A model generated the notes under the pieces. That model was given only the letters and a program-made list of their open reading frames with translations. It was not told where the DNA came from and made no database searches. Below, piece by piece: positions 34,771 to 43,369 of a DNA stretch of 64,000 bases. Position 1 is the stretch's first letter, and each line of letters starts with the position of its first letter. Position numbers and translations under genes: made by a program. The stretch comes from a bacterium (lineage in GTDB: Bacteria > Oederibacteriota > Muellerivitia > Muellerivitales > Muellerivitaceae), in the NCBI GenBank assembly GCA_035549195.1, contig DASZRK010000012.1:1-64000 (forward strand), given 5' to 3'.

Positions 34771-35442
34771 TTGCAAAAAAAAACATCCGGTTCCCCCAAG
34801 CACCGCAACATCCCCGAGCCCACGATCGCCCGGTTGCCGCGTTACCTGCGCGGCTTCACCAGCTTCCTTCACAAGGGCCAGGAGGTCATCTCCTCCAAGG
34901 AGTTGGCGGCCTCCACGGGCATCAACCCTTCGCAAGTGCGCAAGGACCTGGCTTACTTCGGCCAGTTCGGACAGCGGGGCATCGGCTACGACGCCAAGAC
35001 CCTCGACGCCAAGATGCGGGAGATCCTGGGGCTCCACCGGCTTTGGCGCATCGCCCTGGTCGGGGCGGGGAACCTGGGCACGGCCCTCCTTCAATATGGC
35101 GGGTTCTCCAAGGCCGGGTTCAAGATCGAGGCCGCCTTCGACGTGGACCCCTCCAAAGTCGGTTGGGAACTGGAGGGAGTGCGAATTTGGGCCACGCCCG
35201 CCATTCGGCAGATCATCCGGGAAAAGAAGATCGAGATCGGGGTCATCGCGGTGCCCGCCAGCCAAGCCCAGCGGGTGGCCGACGACCTGGTCGATGGAGG
35301 GGTCCGTGCCATCCTGAATTTCGCCCCTTGCGAATTGACGGTCCCCAAGTCGGTCCTGGTGCGGGGCGTGGACCTGGCCTCGGAACTGGAACATCTGACC
35401 TATTTCTTGGAAAAGTCCAGTCGTCAGAAGGGCGAGGGTTGA
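34771..35442 (+). CDS. rex: Redox-sensing transcriptional repressor Rex
   Basis: 223 residues, standard for Rex. N-terminal winged helix (EPTIARLPRYLRGF, SSKELAASTGINPSQVRKDLAYFGQFGQRGIGY) and a Rossmann domain with GAGNLGTALL, AAFDVDPSKVG and NFAPCEL. Rex senses the NADH/NAD+ ratio and represses fermentation and respiration genes when NADH is low. The start is TTG 34771. I found no clear Rex operator in this window. Confidence 0.95.
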   Translation: MQKKTSGSPKHRNIPEPTIARLPRYLRGFTSFLHKGQEVISSKELAASTGINPSQVRKDLAYFGQFGQRGIGYDAKTLDAKMREILGLHRLWRIALVGAGNLGTALLQYGGFSKAGFKIEAAFDVDPSKVGWELEGVRIWATPAIRQIIREKKIEIGVIAVPASQAQRVADDLVDGGVRAILNFAPCELTVPKSVLVRGVDLASELEHLTYFLEKSSRQKGEG

Positions 35443-35545
35443 CCCCTAAAACAAGGGTTTTCAACGATTTAAGGTTCCCAAGGGGTTAACGGCGTGATAC
35501 CGTAACGCGGTCGCGGCGGGCTCCCATATCCATGTCGGGGAAGAA

Positions 35546-36196
35546 ATGGACAAAGCACAAAAAGTCATCGAAACCAAGACCTTCCAGGGCTTTCGGAAGA
35601 TGTACCACGTCCTGGCCTCGTCCCTTTTTCCCTTGGCCTATCTCTACCCCCCCTTTGGGATGGATGCGCCCCTGGTCAAAAAGTGGTTGTTGATCGTTTC
35701 GGGGAGTTGCTTCCTTATTTCCTTCGTTTTTGACTTCATGCGTCTCCGGGACCACCGGTTCAATTCCCAATTCATGAAGTTCTTCTCCGCCTTCATCCGC
35801 CGTACCGAGACCAACCGTTATAACGGCTCCACCTTCCTTTGTTTGGCCTTTTTCATGGTCATCCTGGTCTTCTCCCGGGAAGTGGCCATCATCGCCATGT
35901 TGTTCCTGTCGTTGGGCGACGCCGCCGCCGAATTGGGCGGTAAGAACTTCGGCCGCGTGAAGATCTTCGGCAAGTCGCTGGAAGGGACCACGGCCTTCTT
36001 CATGGTGGCCTTCCTCATCGCCTTCATGATGCTGCTGGATTGGCGCATCGCCCTGGTGGGGGCCTTGGCGGGTGCCCTCGTGGAACTTCTTTCCTTCGAA
36101 TGGGACGATAACCTGACCGTTCCCATTGGTTCGGCCATTGCTTTGGCCTCCGCTTTCTTCATCTTCCATTGGGGTTCCAGCCCTCTTTCCTTCTAA
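35546..36196 (+). CDS. CTP-dependent lipid kinase-like membrane protein (DGK1/SEC59/phytol kinase family)
   Basis: 216 residues with about six membrane helices. Family motifs are the N-terminal HVLASSLFPLAYLY, FDFMRLRDHRFN, and the signature SLGDAAAELGGKNFG...GKSLEGTTAFF found in dolichol kinase, yeast DGK1 and phytol kinases. These use CTP to phosphorylate a lipid alcohol or diacylglycerol. The substrate is unknown. AT-rich non-coding DNA follows. Confidence 0.8.
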   Translation: MDKAQKVIETKTFQGFRKMYHVLASSLFPLAYLYPPFGMDAPLVKKWLLIVSGSCFLISFVFDFMRLRDHRFNSQFMKFFSAFIRRTETNRYNGSTFLCLAFFMVILVFSREVAIIAMLFLSLGDAAAELGGKNFGRVKIFGKSLEGTTAFFMVAFLIAFMMLLDWRIALVGALAGALVELLSFEWDDNLTVPIGSAIALASAFFIFHWGSSPLSF

Positions 36197-36412
36197 AAAG
36201 CCCTATTTTCATGGCGAATTCTAAGCGGGTTCAGTTATCTGCTTGTGTTTTACCGTTAAAAATTGGACTAAAAGTTCAATAATGAACAGGTAAAATTTGA
36301 TCAAAATTGAGGAAAATTTGGGAATCCCAGTTTTTTTCGAAAGAAAATGCCGACCGACCGTCAAGATCAGTGGAAAATGCTTAAAAAGTCGAAGGTTAAG
36401 CCTTTTCCTTTT
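36197..36412. other. AT-rich upstream region of the sigma-54 unit, with two palindromes
   Basis: No gene. The stretch 36220-36400 is far more AT-rich than the window. It has GTTCA-ATAA-TGAAC at 36274-36287 and TGGGAATCCCA at 36319-36329, both inverted repeats lying 85-155 bases before the sigma-54 promoter, a usual position for activator (NtrC-type) binding sites. A GGTAAAA/TTTTACC pair also brackets the first palindrome. Confidence 0.5.
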
Positions 36413-36428
36413 TGGCACAAATGATGCA
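36413..36428 (+). promoter_or_regulatory. Sigma-54 (RpoN) promoter
   Basis: TGGCACAAATGATGCA matches TGGCAC-N5-TTGCA: GG and GC are exactly ten bases apart and only the first T of TTGC is changed. It is the only clear sigma-54 promoter I found in the window. Predicted start of RNA near 36439. Confidence 0.8.
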
Positions 36429-36438
36429 CTTTAATTGA

Positions 36439-36688
36439 AGCGATCACCCTGGGAACGCTCAAAAGGACCCAGGAGAAAATTGAACGTCGAAATGAAAGGG
36501 AATGGCTGAGCCACCCGCTTGCCAGCGATGTCTCGGAACCCAGAAGTCTTAGGTACCCGCCCAATCCTTCGCCAAAAGGACTGGGGCGCCCGGCCACCCG
36601 AAAGGGACCGGGGGGAAGTAGCCCAATGCTTACCCGCCCATCCTTCCAAAGGGGATGGACGAACGGATGCCGGAAAGCGAGGAGAGCC
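36439..36688 (+). ncRNA. Candidate structured leader RNA of the sigma-54 unit
   Basis: About 250 bases without a long gene, GC-rich after 36440. It can fold into several hairpins: CCTTCGCCAAAAGG (36566-36579), CCCGG...CCC-GAAA-GGG...CCGGG with a GAAA tetraloop (about 36590-36612), and CCATCC...GGATGG (about 36638-36658), the last ending 20 bases before the ribosome site. It does not match the cobalamin, TPP, c-di-GMP-I or fluoride riboswitch patterns that I know. A ten-codon frame (TTG 36480 to TGA 36509) behind AGGAG could be a leader peptide. Confidence 0.45.
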
Positions 36689-36844
36689 ATGGATGAAAAT
36701 TGCCATCGGATCGGGAGGTTGCTGGACCTCTACCGCGCGGGAAAGTTGAACGACCGCGAAAAGGCCGACGTGGAATATCACCTGTTGTATTGCCCAGAGT
36801 GCATGTTCCTGTTGACCCTGGTCCCTAGCCTCAGTAACGAGTAA
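36689..36844 (+). CDS. Mini zinc-finger (zf-HC2/anti-sigma-like) protein
   Basis: 51 residues. C5/H6 and H31-x3-C35-x2-C38 match the zinc site of anti-sigma factor N-terminal domains (zf-HC2); the rest of such a protein (membrane helix, sensor) is missing. GAGGAG lies 5 bases before the ATG. It is the only good frame between the sigma-54 promoter and a strong terminator. It may bind a sigma factor or another protein; no ECF sigma gene is near. Confidence 0.7.
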   Translation: MDENCHRIGRLLDLYRAGKLNDREKADVEYHLLYCPECMFLLTLVPSLSNE

Positions 36845-36864
36845 CCGAGGGCGTTGCCGCCCGA

Positions 36865-36896
36865 AGCCCGCCGGGTCCTCCGGCGGGCTTTTTTTG
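36865..36896 (+). terminator. Rho-independent terminator of the sigma-54 unit
   Basis: AGCCCGCCGG and CCGGCGGGCT form a perfect ten-base stem with a five-base loop, followed by seven or more T. It lies 20 bases after the mini zinc-finger gene and closes the unit. Confidence 0.93.
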
Positions 36897-36930
36897 TTCC
36901 CGCCCATTTACCCTTAATTTGTCGGGGCCC

Positions 36931-36939
36931 ATGTTAAGA
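36931..36939 (+). promoter_or_regulatory. Extended -10 element of the membrane-protein/DUF2752 pair
   Basis: TGTTAAGAT has the extended -10 form. The predicted RNA start is near 36946, after an apparent upstream start codon at 36919 and before the chosen one at 36976. Confidence 0.45.
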
Positions 36940-36975
36940 TGGGCCGTCTTTCATCCAGTCGTGAAAGGAATGTTC

Positions 36976-37419
36976 ATGAACGGTTTCGATCCGAACCATT
37001 TCGATCCGTCGGTCTTCATGGCCACCTTCGGGGCCCTCTATGGGGTCATCCTGGTCGTGGCTTTGGCGATCGCGATCTTCATTTGTTACCTCCTCTATAA
37101 ACTTTACGAAGCCGTTCCGGCCCAATTCCGGGCCATGGAGCCGGGCAAGGTCTGGTTGTTGCTCATTCCCTGCTTCAACATCGTCTGGATGTTCTGGGTC
37201 TATCCAGGGCTCGCGAAATCCTTCAAGGCCTATTTCGATTCGGTCAAGGACGACTCGGTGGGGGACTGTGGGGCCAAGCTGGCCCTTTGGTATTGCATTT
37301 GCACTTGTTGTTGCATCATCCCTTGCGTGGGAGCGATCGCGGGGATCGCCGCCCTGGTCCTCATGATCCTCTTCCTGATCAAGGCCCATGAGTTGAAGAA
37401 CAAGATCAAGACCGCCTGA
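36976..37419 (+). CDS. Small membrane protein of unknown function
   Basis: 147 residues. A short N-terminal tail, membrane helices at about 14-36, 55-75 and a long C-terminal hydrophobic part with an unusual Cys cluster (YCICTCCCIIPCVG) before AIAGIAALVLMILFLI. The layout resembles small DUF4234/DUF4190-like membrane proteins but I cannot name the family. ATG 36976 is preferred, with AAAGGA seven bases upstream; 36919 lies before the predicted RNA start. The stop shares a base with the next ATG. Confidence 0.75.
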   Translation: MNGFDPNHFDPSVFMATFGALYGVILVVALAIAIFICYLLYKLYEAVPAQFRAMEPGKVWLLLIPCFNIVWMFWVYPGLAKSFKAYFDSVKDDSVGDCGAKLALWYCICTCCCIIPCVGAIAGIAALVLMILFLIKAHELKNKIKTA

Positions 37420-37808
37420 TGGGCCGTGGATCCCTCCTGGATCCAGACCGGACCCTTTGGGCCTGTTGCGTCCTCGCGGTGGGGGCCAGCCTTTTGCTGG
37501 CCCCTTCCGCCCTCCCTTCCCTGGATCTTTGCTGGTTCAAGTCCCTCACCCACCACCCTTGTCCGGGTTGTGGATTGACCCATTCCTTCCTGGCCATCGG
37601 TCATGGGCGTTGGGCCGAAGCCTGGGCTGATAACCCCTTCGGTTATGTTTGGTACGCCCTCGCCATCTATGGGGCCCTTCGGCCCGTCTTGCGCAGGGCG
37701 GTCCCCGGCCTTGCTCGAAAGGCGGATGGTTGGCTCGGGTCCGGTCCTTTTTTTCCCTTGTTGGTCGGGGTCATGATCCTGGTCTGGCTGGTGCGTTCCT
37801 TCGCCTGA
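37419..37808 (+). CDS. DUF2752 family membrane protein
   Basis: 129 residues. The family core is complete: CWFKSLTHHPCPGCGLTHSF, a short GHGRWAEAWADNPFG, then two membrane helices. DUF2752 proteins are widespread small membrane proteins without known function; the conserved CPxCG suggests metal binding. It is translationally coupled to the preceding gene by a shared base. Confidence 0.88.
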   Translation: MGRGSLLDPDRTLWACCVLAVGASLLLAPSALPSLDLCWFKSLTHHPCPGCGLTHSFLAIGHGRWAEAWADNPFGYVWYALAIYGALRPVLRRAVPGLARKADGWLGSGPFFPLLVGVMILVWLVRSFA

Positions 37809-37821
37809 GCCGTTCCCTTCA

Positions 37822-37850
37822 TTGACATTCGGGGCCCGTTCGTCCAGAAT
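37822..37850 (+). promoter_or_regulatory. Sigma-70-type promoter of mfd
   Basis: TTGACA, a 17-base spacer and CAGAAT. It gives a predicted start near 37857 and a leader of about 50 bases before mfd. Confidence 0.55.
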
Positions 37851-37906
37851 CCAGCGACTTTCATTTTTCCATTCGGGTTTCCTGCCTATCCAGCGGGAAG
37901 CCCTTT

Positions 37907-40900
37907 TTGGCGTTGGGGCTGAACGTGACGAACGACACCAATTCAACCACGGGGCCTTTCCGGTTCGAACGGGCCGCATGGCCGAACGCGGCCGCGGCGG
38001 CCGAAAAGATCAGTGACGCTTCGCGCCGGGTGCTCCTTCACGGCGTGCCGGGTTCCGCCAAGGCTTTCCTTTTGGCGTGGCTCTACCGCCGGTCAAAGGA
38101 AGAGGCCCCTTGGTTCCTTTTGACCCCCACCCGGGAAGAAGCCCTCGTCCTCCAGGACGATCTTTCGACCTGGCTGCCGGACACCCCGATCCATCTCTGC
38201 CCCGCTTGGGAGACCCTGCCCCAGGATTTTGAGACCCCCGATCCCGAACTGGTGGGGGACCGCCAAAGGACCTTTTACCATCTGCTCCAGGGGGGGGCCG
38301 GGATCGTCATCTCGCCTTTGATGGGCGCGCTCCAGCGCACGATGGCGCCCGAAGCATGGCTGGACCAGGTGATGGAGCTCAAGGTCGGCTCCGACGCGCC
38401 GGCCGACCTCCAGGAGAGGCTCCAGGCCCTCGGCTATGAGCGGGTGAACCAGGTCCTGAAGCTCGGGCAGTTCGCCGCCCGGGGCGGCATCCTGGACCTG
38501 GCCTCGCCGGGATCACCCTCGGGGCCCGTGCGCGTGGAATTTTTCGGCGATACGGTGGATTCCATCCGTCCCCTCGACATCCTCAACCAGCGTTCCAGCG
38601 GCCAATTGGGGGAATTGCTGGTCTTCCCGGCCCATGAGGTCGTGATGGGGGACGAGACCCGCTACAACCTCCGTCAGGCCTTGAAGGAAAGGGCCAAGGC
38701 CGATTCCCGTTGGGCCCAGGACGCTCTGGAACTTTTCAACCAGACCCACCAGTTCCCAGGCTGGCAGTGGCAGGCGGTGGCGGCTTTGGAACAAAAGGCC
38801 TGTCTTTTCGATTACCTGCCGGGGAATGCGCACCTGGTCCTGATGGAACCGCTGGCGCTGGAACGAAAAGCGGAGGAACTATTGGAACTGCTGGCGGGTT
38901 GCGACCGCCAGGCGGCTGAGAATGGATCGGACCTTTTCCCTTCGAAGGACCTTTTTTCGGACCTGGCTTTCGCGGAAAAGGCCTTGGAAAAAGGCAGGGC
39001 CTTCGCGGTGGGCCAATTGGACCAGGATCTCTTCGGGGAGGAGCCGGACTTCAAGTTCGCCTTCCAGGGAAGGTCCCTGACCCCTTATTACGGCAAGTTC
39101 GCCACCTTCAGCAACGACCTGAAGCGATGGTTGACCGAGCCTCCCTTGGAGGCCCAGGACGGGAGCCGGCCCCAGGTGCTGGTCTTTTGCCACAACAAGG
39201 GCGAGCGGGAGAGGCTCTCGGAGCTGTTGCGGCAGGAGAAGATCGCCACTAAGGAGAACCCGGCCTTGGGGTTCCCGTTGGGTGAGATCGAACAGGGTTT
39301 CGCCTTGGACGACCTGGGGCTGCACGTCCTTCCGGACCATGATCTTTTCCGCCGCTACCGGGGGAGGCGGCACAAGCGCACCCGGGCGGTCTCGGGGGGG
39401 AAACCCCTGGGGTCCCTTTCCGAGATCGGCATCGGCGATTGGTGCGTGCACGTGGACAGCGGCATCTGCCTTTACCGGGGGCTGACGCCGCTGACCATCG
39501 ACGGCATCACCCGGGAGTACATCCAGCTCGAATTCGCTGATAACGAGAAGATCTACCTGCCCACCGACCAGATCGCCCTCATCCAGCGTTACATCGGGAG
39601 CGAGGGCTCCCCCGTCCTCTCCAAGCTGGGCGGGGAACAATGGAGCCGGGCCAAGAGCAAGGTCAAACGGGAGATCGAGGCGGTGGCCCGGGAACTGATG
39701 GCCCTCTACTCGACCCGGCAGGTCCTGAAGAAGCGGCCCATCGCCGGCGACAGTCCCTGGCAGCATGAGTTCGAGGATTCCTTCCCCTACGAGCTCACCC
39801 CCGGCCAATACAACGCCGTGCGGGACCTGAAGCGCGACATGGAGTCGGAGCGGGTCATGGACCGCTTGGTCTGCGGGGACGTGGGCTACGGCAAAACGGA
39901 GGTCGCCATGCGGGCGGCCTTCAAGGCGGTCCAGGACAAACGCCAGGTGGCGCTCCTGGTCCCCACCACCATCCTGGCCCAACAGCACTACCAGACCTTC
40001 AAGGAACGCATGGCCGAATACCCGGTCGAGGTGGAGGTGCTTTCCCGTTTCCGGAGCCGCTCCGACATCAAGAAGGTGTTGGACCGGGCCAGGGAAGGGA
40101 AGGTGGACATCCTCATCGGCACCCACCGCCTGCTGGGCAAGGACGTGAAGTTCTCGCGGTTGGGCCTGCTCATCATCGACGAGGAGCACCGCTTCGGGGT
40201 CTCCCAGAAGGAAAAGTTGAAGGCCCTCAAGCATGACGTGGACGTGCTGACCCTCACGGCCACCCCCATCCCCCGGACCCTCCACATGTCCCTTTCCGGC
40301 ATCCGGGAGATCTCGGTCATCGACACTCCCCCCAAGAACCGCCGGTCCGTCCTGGCCCAGGTCTCGCCCTTGGACGACCGGCTGGTGGCCGAAGCCGTGC
40401 GGCGCGAGATGAACCGGGAGGGCCAGGTCTTTTATGTTCACAATCATGTGAAGGATATCGAACGCATCGCCGACCGCCTGCATAAGCTCGTTCCCGAGGC
40501 GAAGCTCGCCATCGCCCACGGCCAATTGACCGAGCACGAGCTGGAATCGGTCATGATGGATTTCGTGGACAAGGAATACGACGTGCTGGTCTGTACCTCC
40601 ATCATCGAGTCCGGGCTCGACATGCCCAACGTCAACACGCTCATCGTGGAGAGGGCGGATTCCTTCGGGCTGGCCCAGCTCTACCAACTCAAGGGCCGGG
40701 TGGGCCGGACCGACCGGCAGGCCTATGCCTACTTTTTCTACCCCCGCTACATCACGTTGCGGGAACTGGCCCAGAAACGGCTGGAAGTGCTCCAGGAATT
40801 CTCCACCCTGGGGTCGGGCATGCACGTGGCCATGAAGGACATGGAGATCCGGGGAGCGGGGAATGTGCTGGGTACCCAACAGCATGGCAACATGGATTCC

Positions 40901-41461
40901 ATCGGCTTCGACCTTTACAGCCGCATGCTGAGCTCGGAGATCGCGTCCTTGAAGGGCGAAGCAACCGGGCCGGACTTCACGCCGCTCCTGTCCCTCGGGG
41001 TCACCGCTTATTTCCCCAAGGAATACATCCTGGACGAGGCCCTCAAGATCGAGTTCTACCGCCGGCTCGCCGAGGCCAGCGAGGACGAGGTGCTGGCCCA
41101 ATTGGAGGAGGAACTGAAGGACCGTTTCGGGCCCTTGCCCCTGGAAGCCCAGATGCTCCTCAAGGTGGCCTCCTTCCGGCCCAAGGCGAAAAGACTGGGG
41201 CTCCAGCGGCTCGAACTGCAGAACGGCTGGGCGGCCCTGCAGTGGCATCCGGACCTGACCCCCACGGCCGAGAGGATCCAGAAATGGATGAAGCAATGGC
41301 CGCCAGCCCGCCTGCGGTTCAATCCCCAGGATCCCAACGCCATTTCCTTCCGGGTCATGAAGGGGGATCCGTCCCCCGGGACCCCGGCGAAGGGCGACGA
41401 GGGCCCCGAGAAAAAAATGGAAGCCGTCCAGCGCCTGCTGGAGGACCTGGGCCGGGAATAG
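37907..41461 (+). CDS. mfd: Transcription-repair coupling factor Mfd
   Basis: 1184 residues, normal length. UvrB-like N-terminal domains (LLHGVPGSAKAFLLAWL, GILDLASPG...VRVEFFGDTVDSIR), RNA polymerase interaction domain (IGDWCVHVDSGICLYRGL), RecG-like translocase with Walker A CGDVGYGKTEVAMRAAF (near 658), DEEHRFGV, TATPIPRTLHMSL and GRVGRTDRQAYAYF, and a C-terminal UvrA-binding inhibitory domain. It pushes stalled RNA polymerase off damaged DNA and recruits UvrA. TTG 37907 is used because GGGAAG lies before it; GTG 37925 is a possible shorter start. Confidence 0.96.
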   Translation: MALGLNVTNDTNSTTGPFRFERAAWPNAAAAAEKISDASRRVLLHGVPGSAKAFLLAWLYRRSKEEAPWFLLTPTREEALVLQDDLSTWLPDTPIHLCPAWETLPQDFETPDPELVGDRQRTFYHLLQGGAGIVISPLMGALQRTMAPEAWLDQVMELKVGSDAPADLQERLQALGYERVNQVLKLGQFAARGGILDLASPGSPSGPVRVEFFGDTVDSIRPLDILNQRSSGQLGELLVFPAHEVVMGDETRYNLRQALKERAKADSRWAQDALELFNQTHQFPGWQWQAVAALEQKACLFDYLPGNAHLVLMEPLALERKAEELLELLAGCDRQAAENGSDLFPSKDLFSDLAFAEKALEKGRAFAVGQLDQDLFGEEPDFKFAFQGRSLTPYYGKFATFSNDLKRWLTEPPLEAQDGSRPQVLVFCHNKGERERLSELLRQEKIATKENPALGFPLGEIEQGFALDDLGLHVLPDHDLFRRYRGRRHKRTRAVSGGKPLGSLSEIGIGDWCVHVDSGICLYRGLTPLTIDGITREYIQLEFADNEKIYLPTDQIALIQRYIGSEGSPVLSKLGGEQWSRAKSKVKREIEAVARELMALYSTRQVLKKRPIAGDSPWQHEFEDSFPYELTPGQYNAVRDLKRDMESERVMDRLVCGDVGYGKTEVAMRAAFKAVQDKRQVALLVPTTILAQQHYQTFKERMAEYPVEVEVLSRFRSRSDIKKVLDRAREGKVDILIGTHRLLGKDVKFSRLGLLIIDEEHRFGVSQKEKLKALKHDVDVLTLTATPIPRTLHMSLSGIREISVIDTPPKNRRSVLAQVSPLDDRLVAEAVRREMNREGQVFYVHNHVKDIERIADRLHKLVPEAKLAIAHGQLTEHELESVMMDFVDKEYDVLVCTSIIESGLDMPNVNTLIVERADSFGLAQLYQLKGRVGRTDRQAYAYFFYPRYITLRELAQKRLEVLQEFSTLGSGMHVAMKDMEIRGAGNVLGTQQHGNMDSIGFDLYSRMLSSEIASLKGEATGPDFTPLLSLGVTAYFPKEYILDEALKIEFYRRLAEASEDEVLAQLEEELKDRFGPLPLEAQMLLKVASFRPKAKRLGLQRLELQNGWAALQWHPDLTPTAERIQKWMKQWPPARLRFNPQDPNAISFRVMKGDPSPGTPAKGDEGPEKKMEAVQRLLEDLGRE

Positions 41462-41599
41462 GTCCCCCGGAAAAGGTTTTCAGGCGGCGCGTGGCGTCAC
41501 GATCCCGCCGTTCCCGGTGCGGCTTGCGGCCCCGGAAGGCCCATGCTAAGCTACCGCCTTCTTTTGCCGATCCGACCAAAAACGAATCGAGGGACCGTC

Positions 41600-42370
41600 A
41601 TGTTCTCATCCGTGAAGCGCATCTCCTTTTACCTGGTTGCGGGTATCAGCCTGTTCCTGGCGGGCTGGGCCTGCAGCAGGTTCTCCAACCCCGCGGGCAT
41701 CTCCGACGACACGGTGGTGGCCGTGGTGGGTAGCACCCAGATCACCTTCAAGGACTGGATGCGCCAGATGGACCTGCTGCGCGTCTTCGCCACGCCGATC
41801 GATCCGGACAACAAGGACCAGGTGAAGGCGGTGCTGGACAGCCTCATCGACCAGCAGGTCGTGCTCCTGGCGGCCCAGAAGGACAACTACTCCAGCGGGG
41901 CCTTCGACGAGGCCATGAAGAAGAAGCTCCTGGAGGCCGACCTGAAGATCAAGGAACTCAAGGACAAGCTCCAGAAGGACATGGACACCCTCCATCGCAT
42001 CGAGGGCCACTACCAGGATCCCTATAAGAAGATGTTGCTGGCCCGCCAATACGCCAACAGCAAGGTCGGTGGCGTGGTGGTGACCGACAAGGACCTGCGG
42101 GACTGGTACGACGACTATTCCCAACAGGCCATGGCCGCCGGCCAGAAGATGCCCCCTTACTCGAAGGTGAGCCAGAAGGTGAAGGACGAGAAAATCAAGC
42201 CGGCCCTCCAGGCCGAGAAGTTCATCAAGCAGCTCCAGGACGCCACCAAGATCGAGCGCAAGAACGACGTGATCGACAAGTACCTGGCCAGCCTCTCCAT
42301 GAGCGCCAAGATGCTGGGCTCGGACAACAACCCGATGCCGATGGGCGCGAAGGACGACGGGAAGAAATAA
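41600..42370 (+). CDS. SurA-N-like periplasmic protein without parvulin domain
   Basis: 256 residues. Signal sequence with Cys at residue 21 (SLFLAGWAC; a poor lipobox, so lipid modification is uncertain). The body resembles the SurA N-terminal chaperone domain (VVAVVGSTQITFKDWMRQMDLL, LIDQQVVLLAAQKDNY) but there is no PpiC domain. It ends with a short tail. ATG 41600 is chosen to begin the signal sequence. It is the first of three tandem genes for outer-membrane protein folding factors. Confidence 0.78.
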   Translation: MFSSVKRISFYLVAGISLFLAGWACSRFSNPAGISDDTVVAVVGSTQITFKDWMRQMDLLRVFATPIDPDNKDQVKAVLDSLIDQQVVLLAAQKDNYSSGAFDEAMKKKLLEADLKIKELKDKLQKDMDTLHRIEGHYQDPYKKMLLARQYANSKVGGVVVTDKDLRDWYDDYSQQAMAAGQKMPPYSKVSQKVKDEKIKPALQAEKFIKQLQDATKIERKNDVIDKYLASLSMSAKMLGSDNNPMPMGAKDDGKK

Positions 42371-42390
42371 GCCGTCCCGAAGGGCAGACC

Positions 42391-43368
42391 TTGACCCTTT
42401 TGCCGCGCCCCCTCCGGGGGCCCCTCTTTTGCCTGATGGTCCTGTTCGGGGGCTGCGCCCAGGATGGCTACCTGGACCTGGCCCCGGCCCCCGTTCCCCC
42501 CGAGAAGGTGCTGGTCAAGATCAACGGGGAACCCCTTTCCATCGATGAGTTCGACAGCGAATTCCTCATGATGCGCATCCATTACAGCGCGGTCACCGAA
42601 CGGGACATGCGGGCCATCAAGAAGCGCCTTTTCGAGCAGATCATCAACCGCCGGATCCTGGTCCAGCAGGCCAGGAAGGACGGCATCCGCCTGACCCAGG
42701 CCGAAGCGGACCAGGCCCTCAAGGACCTGCTCAAGGACGGCCCGGAGGCCCCTTGGCAGGTCCTCAAAGCCCGGGGGATCTCGCGGGATTCCTGGAAAAG
42801 GAAGGTCCTGCAGGAACTCCTTGCCAAGAAGGTCGTCGCCCGGGAGGTGGACCCGCAGGTCCGCATCACCGACAAGGAGGTCGAGGACTACTATTGGTCC
42901 CATCTCTCCGACTATTGGACCCCGGAAGCGGTCCACGTGAGGCATTTGGTCGTCCAAAGAAAGGCCGACCTGGAGCGGGTGGAAGCGGGCCTGGCCCAGG
43001 GCGAGGAATTCCCCAAGTTGATCTCGGTCTTTTCGGCGGGGCCGGAGCGGTCCCAGGGCGGCGACTGGGGGATGATGGACGTCGACCGGTTGCCGGCGGC
43101 CTATCTTTCCGCGTTGAAGCCGTTGAAGACCGGGGAGATTTCGAAGCCCCTCAAGGATGTTTTTGGCTATCATCTGTTCCAATTGCTCGGACGTTCCCCG
43201 CGCCGTATGCGGCCCTTCGCCGAGGTCCGTGACCGGATCCGGACGTCGCTGGAGAGGGAAGAGAAGGACCAGCGTTTCGATGAATGGATGGCGGGCCTGA
43301 AAAAGGCCTCGACCATCGAGATCAATAAAGACATGGCCCCGGTGGTCGGGGTCGTTTGGGAGGAATAA
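42391..43368 (+). CDS. Lipoprotein PpiC/SurA-type peptidyl-prolyl isomerase
   Basis: 325 residues. Lipobox LFGGC near residue 22, SurA-N domain (VLVKINGEPLSIDEFDSEFL, EQIINRRILVQQARKDG) and a parvulin-like domain (VRHLVVQRK, GGDWGMMDVDRLP, FGYHLFQLLGR). It should help fold or ferry outer-membrane proteins from an anchored position. The start is TTG 42391. It ends one base before the next gene, so the two are co-translated. Confidence 0.86.
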   Translation: MTLLPRPLRGPLFCLMVLFGGCAQDGYLDLAPAPVPPEKVLVKINGEPLSIDEFDSEFLMMRIHYSAVTERDMRAIKKRLFEQIINRRILVQQARKDGIRLTQAEADQALKDLLKDGPEAPWQVLKARGISRDSWKRKVLQELLAKKVVAREVDPQVRITDKEVEDYYWSHLSDYWTPEAVHVRHLVVQRKADLERVEAGLAQGEEFPKLISVFSAGPERSQGGDWGMMDVDRLPAAYLSALKPLKTGEISKPLKDVFGYHLFQLLGRSPRRMRPFAEVRDRIRTSLEREEKDQRFDEWMAGLKKASTIEINKDMAPVVGVVWEE

Positions 43369-43369
43369 A

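Noticed and set aside
36500-36640. Known riboswitch in the sigma-54 leader (TPP, cobalamin, c-di-GMP-I, fluoride)
   Set aside because: Single motifs such as GCCAGCG look familiar, but the conserved core sequences of these classes are not present in order.
38879-41296. Open frame of 805 codons on the minus strand
   Set aside because: Antisense shadow of mfd with no recognisable domain.
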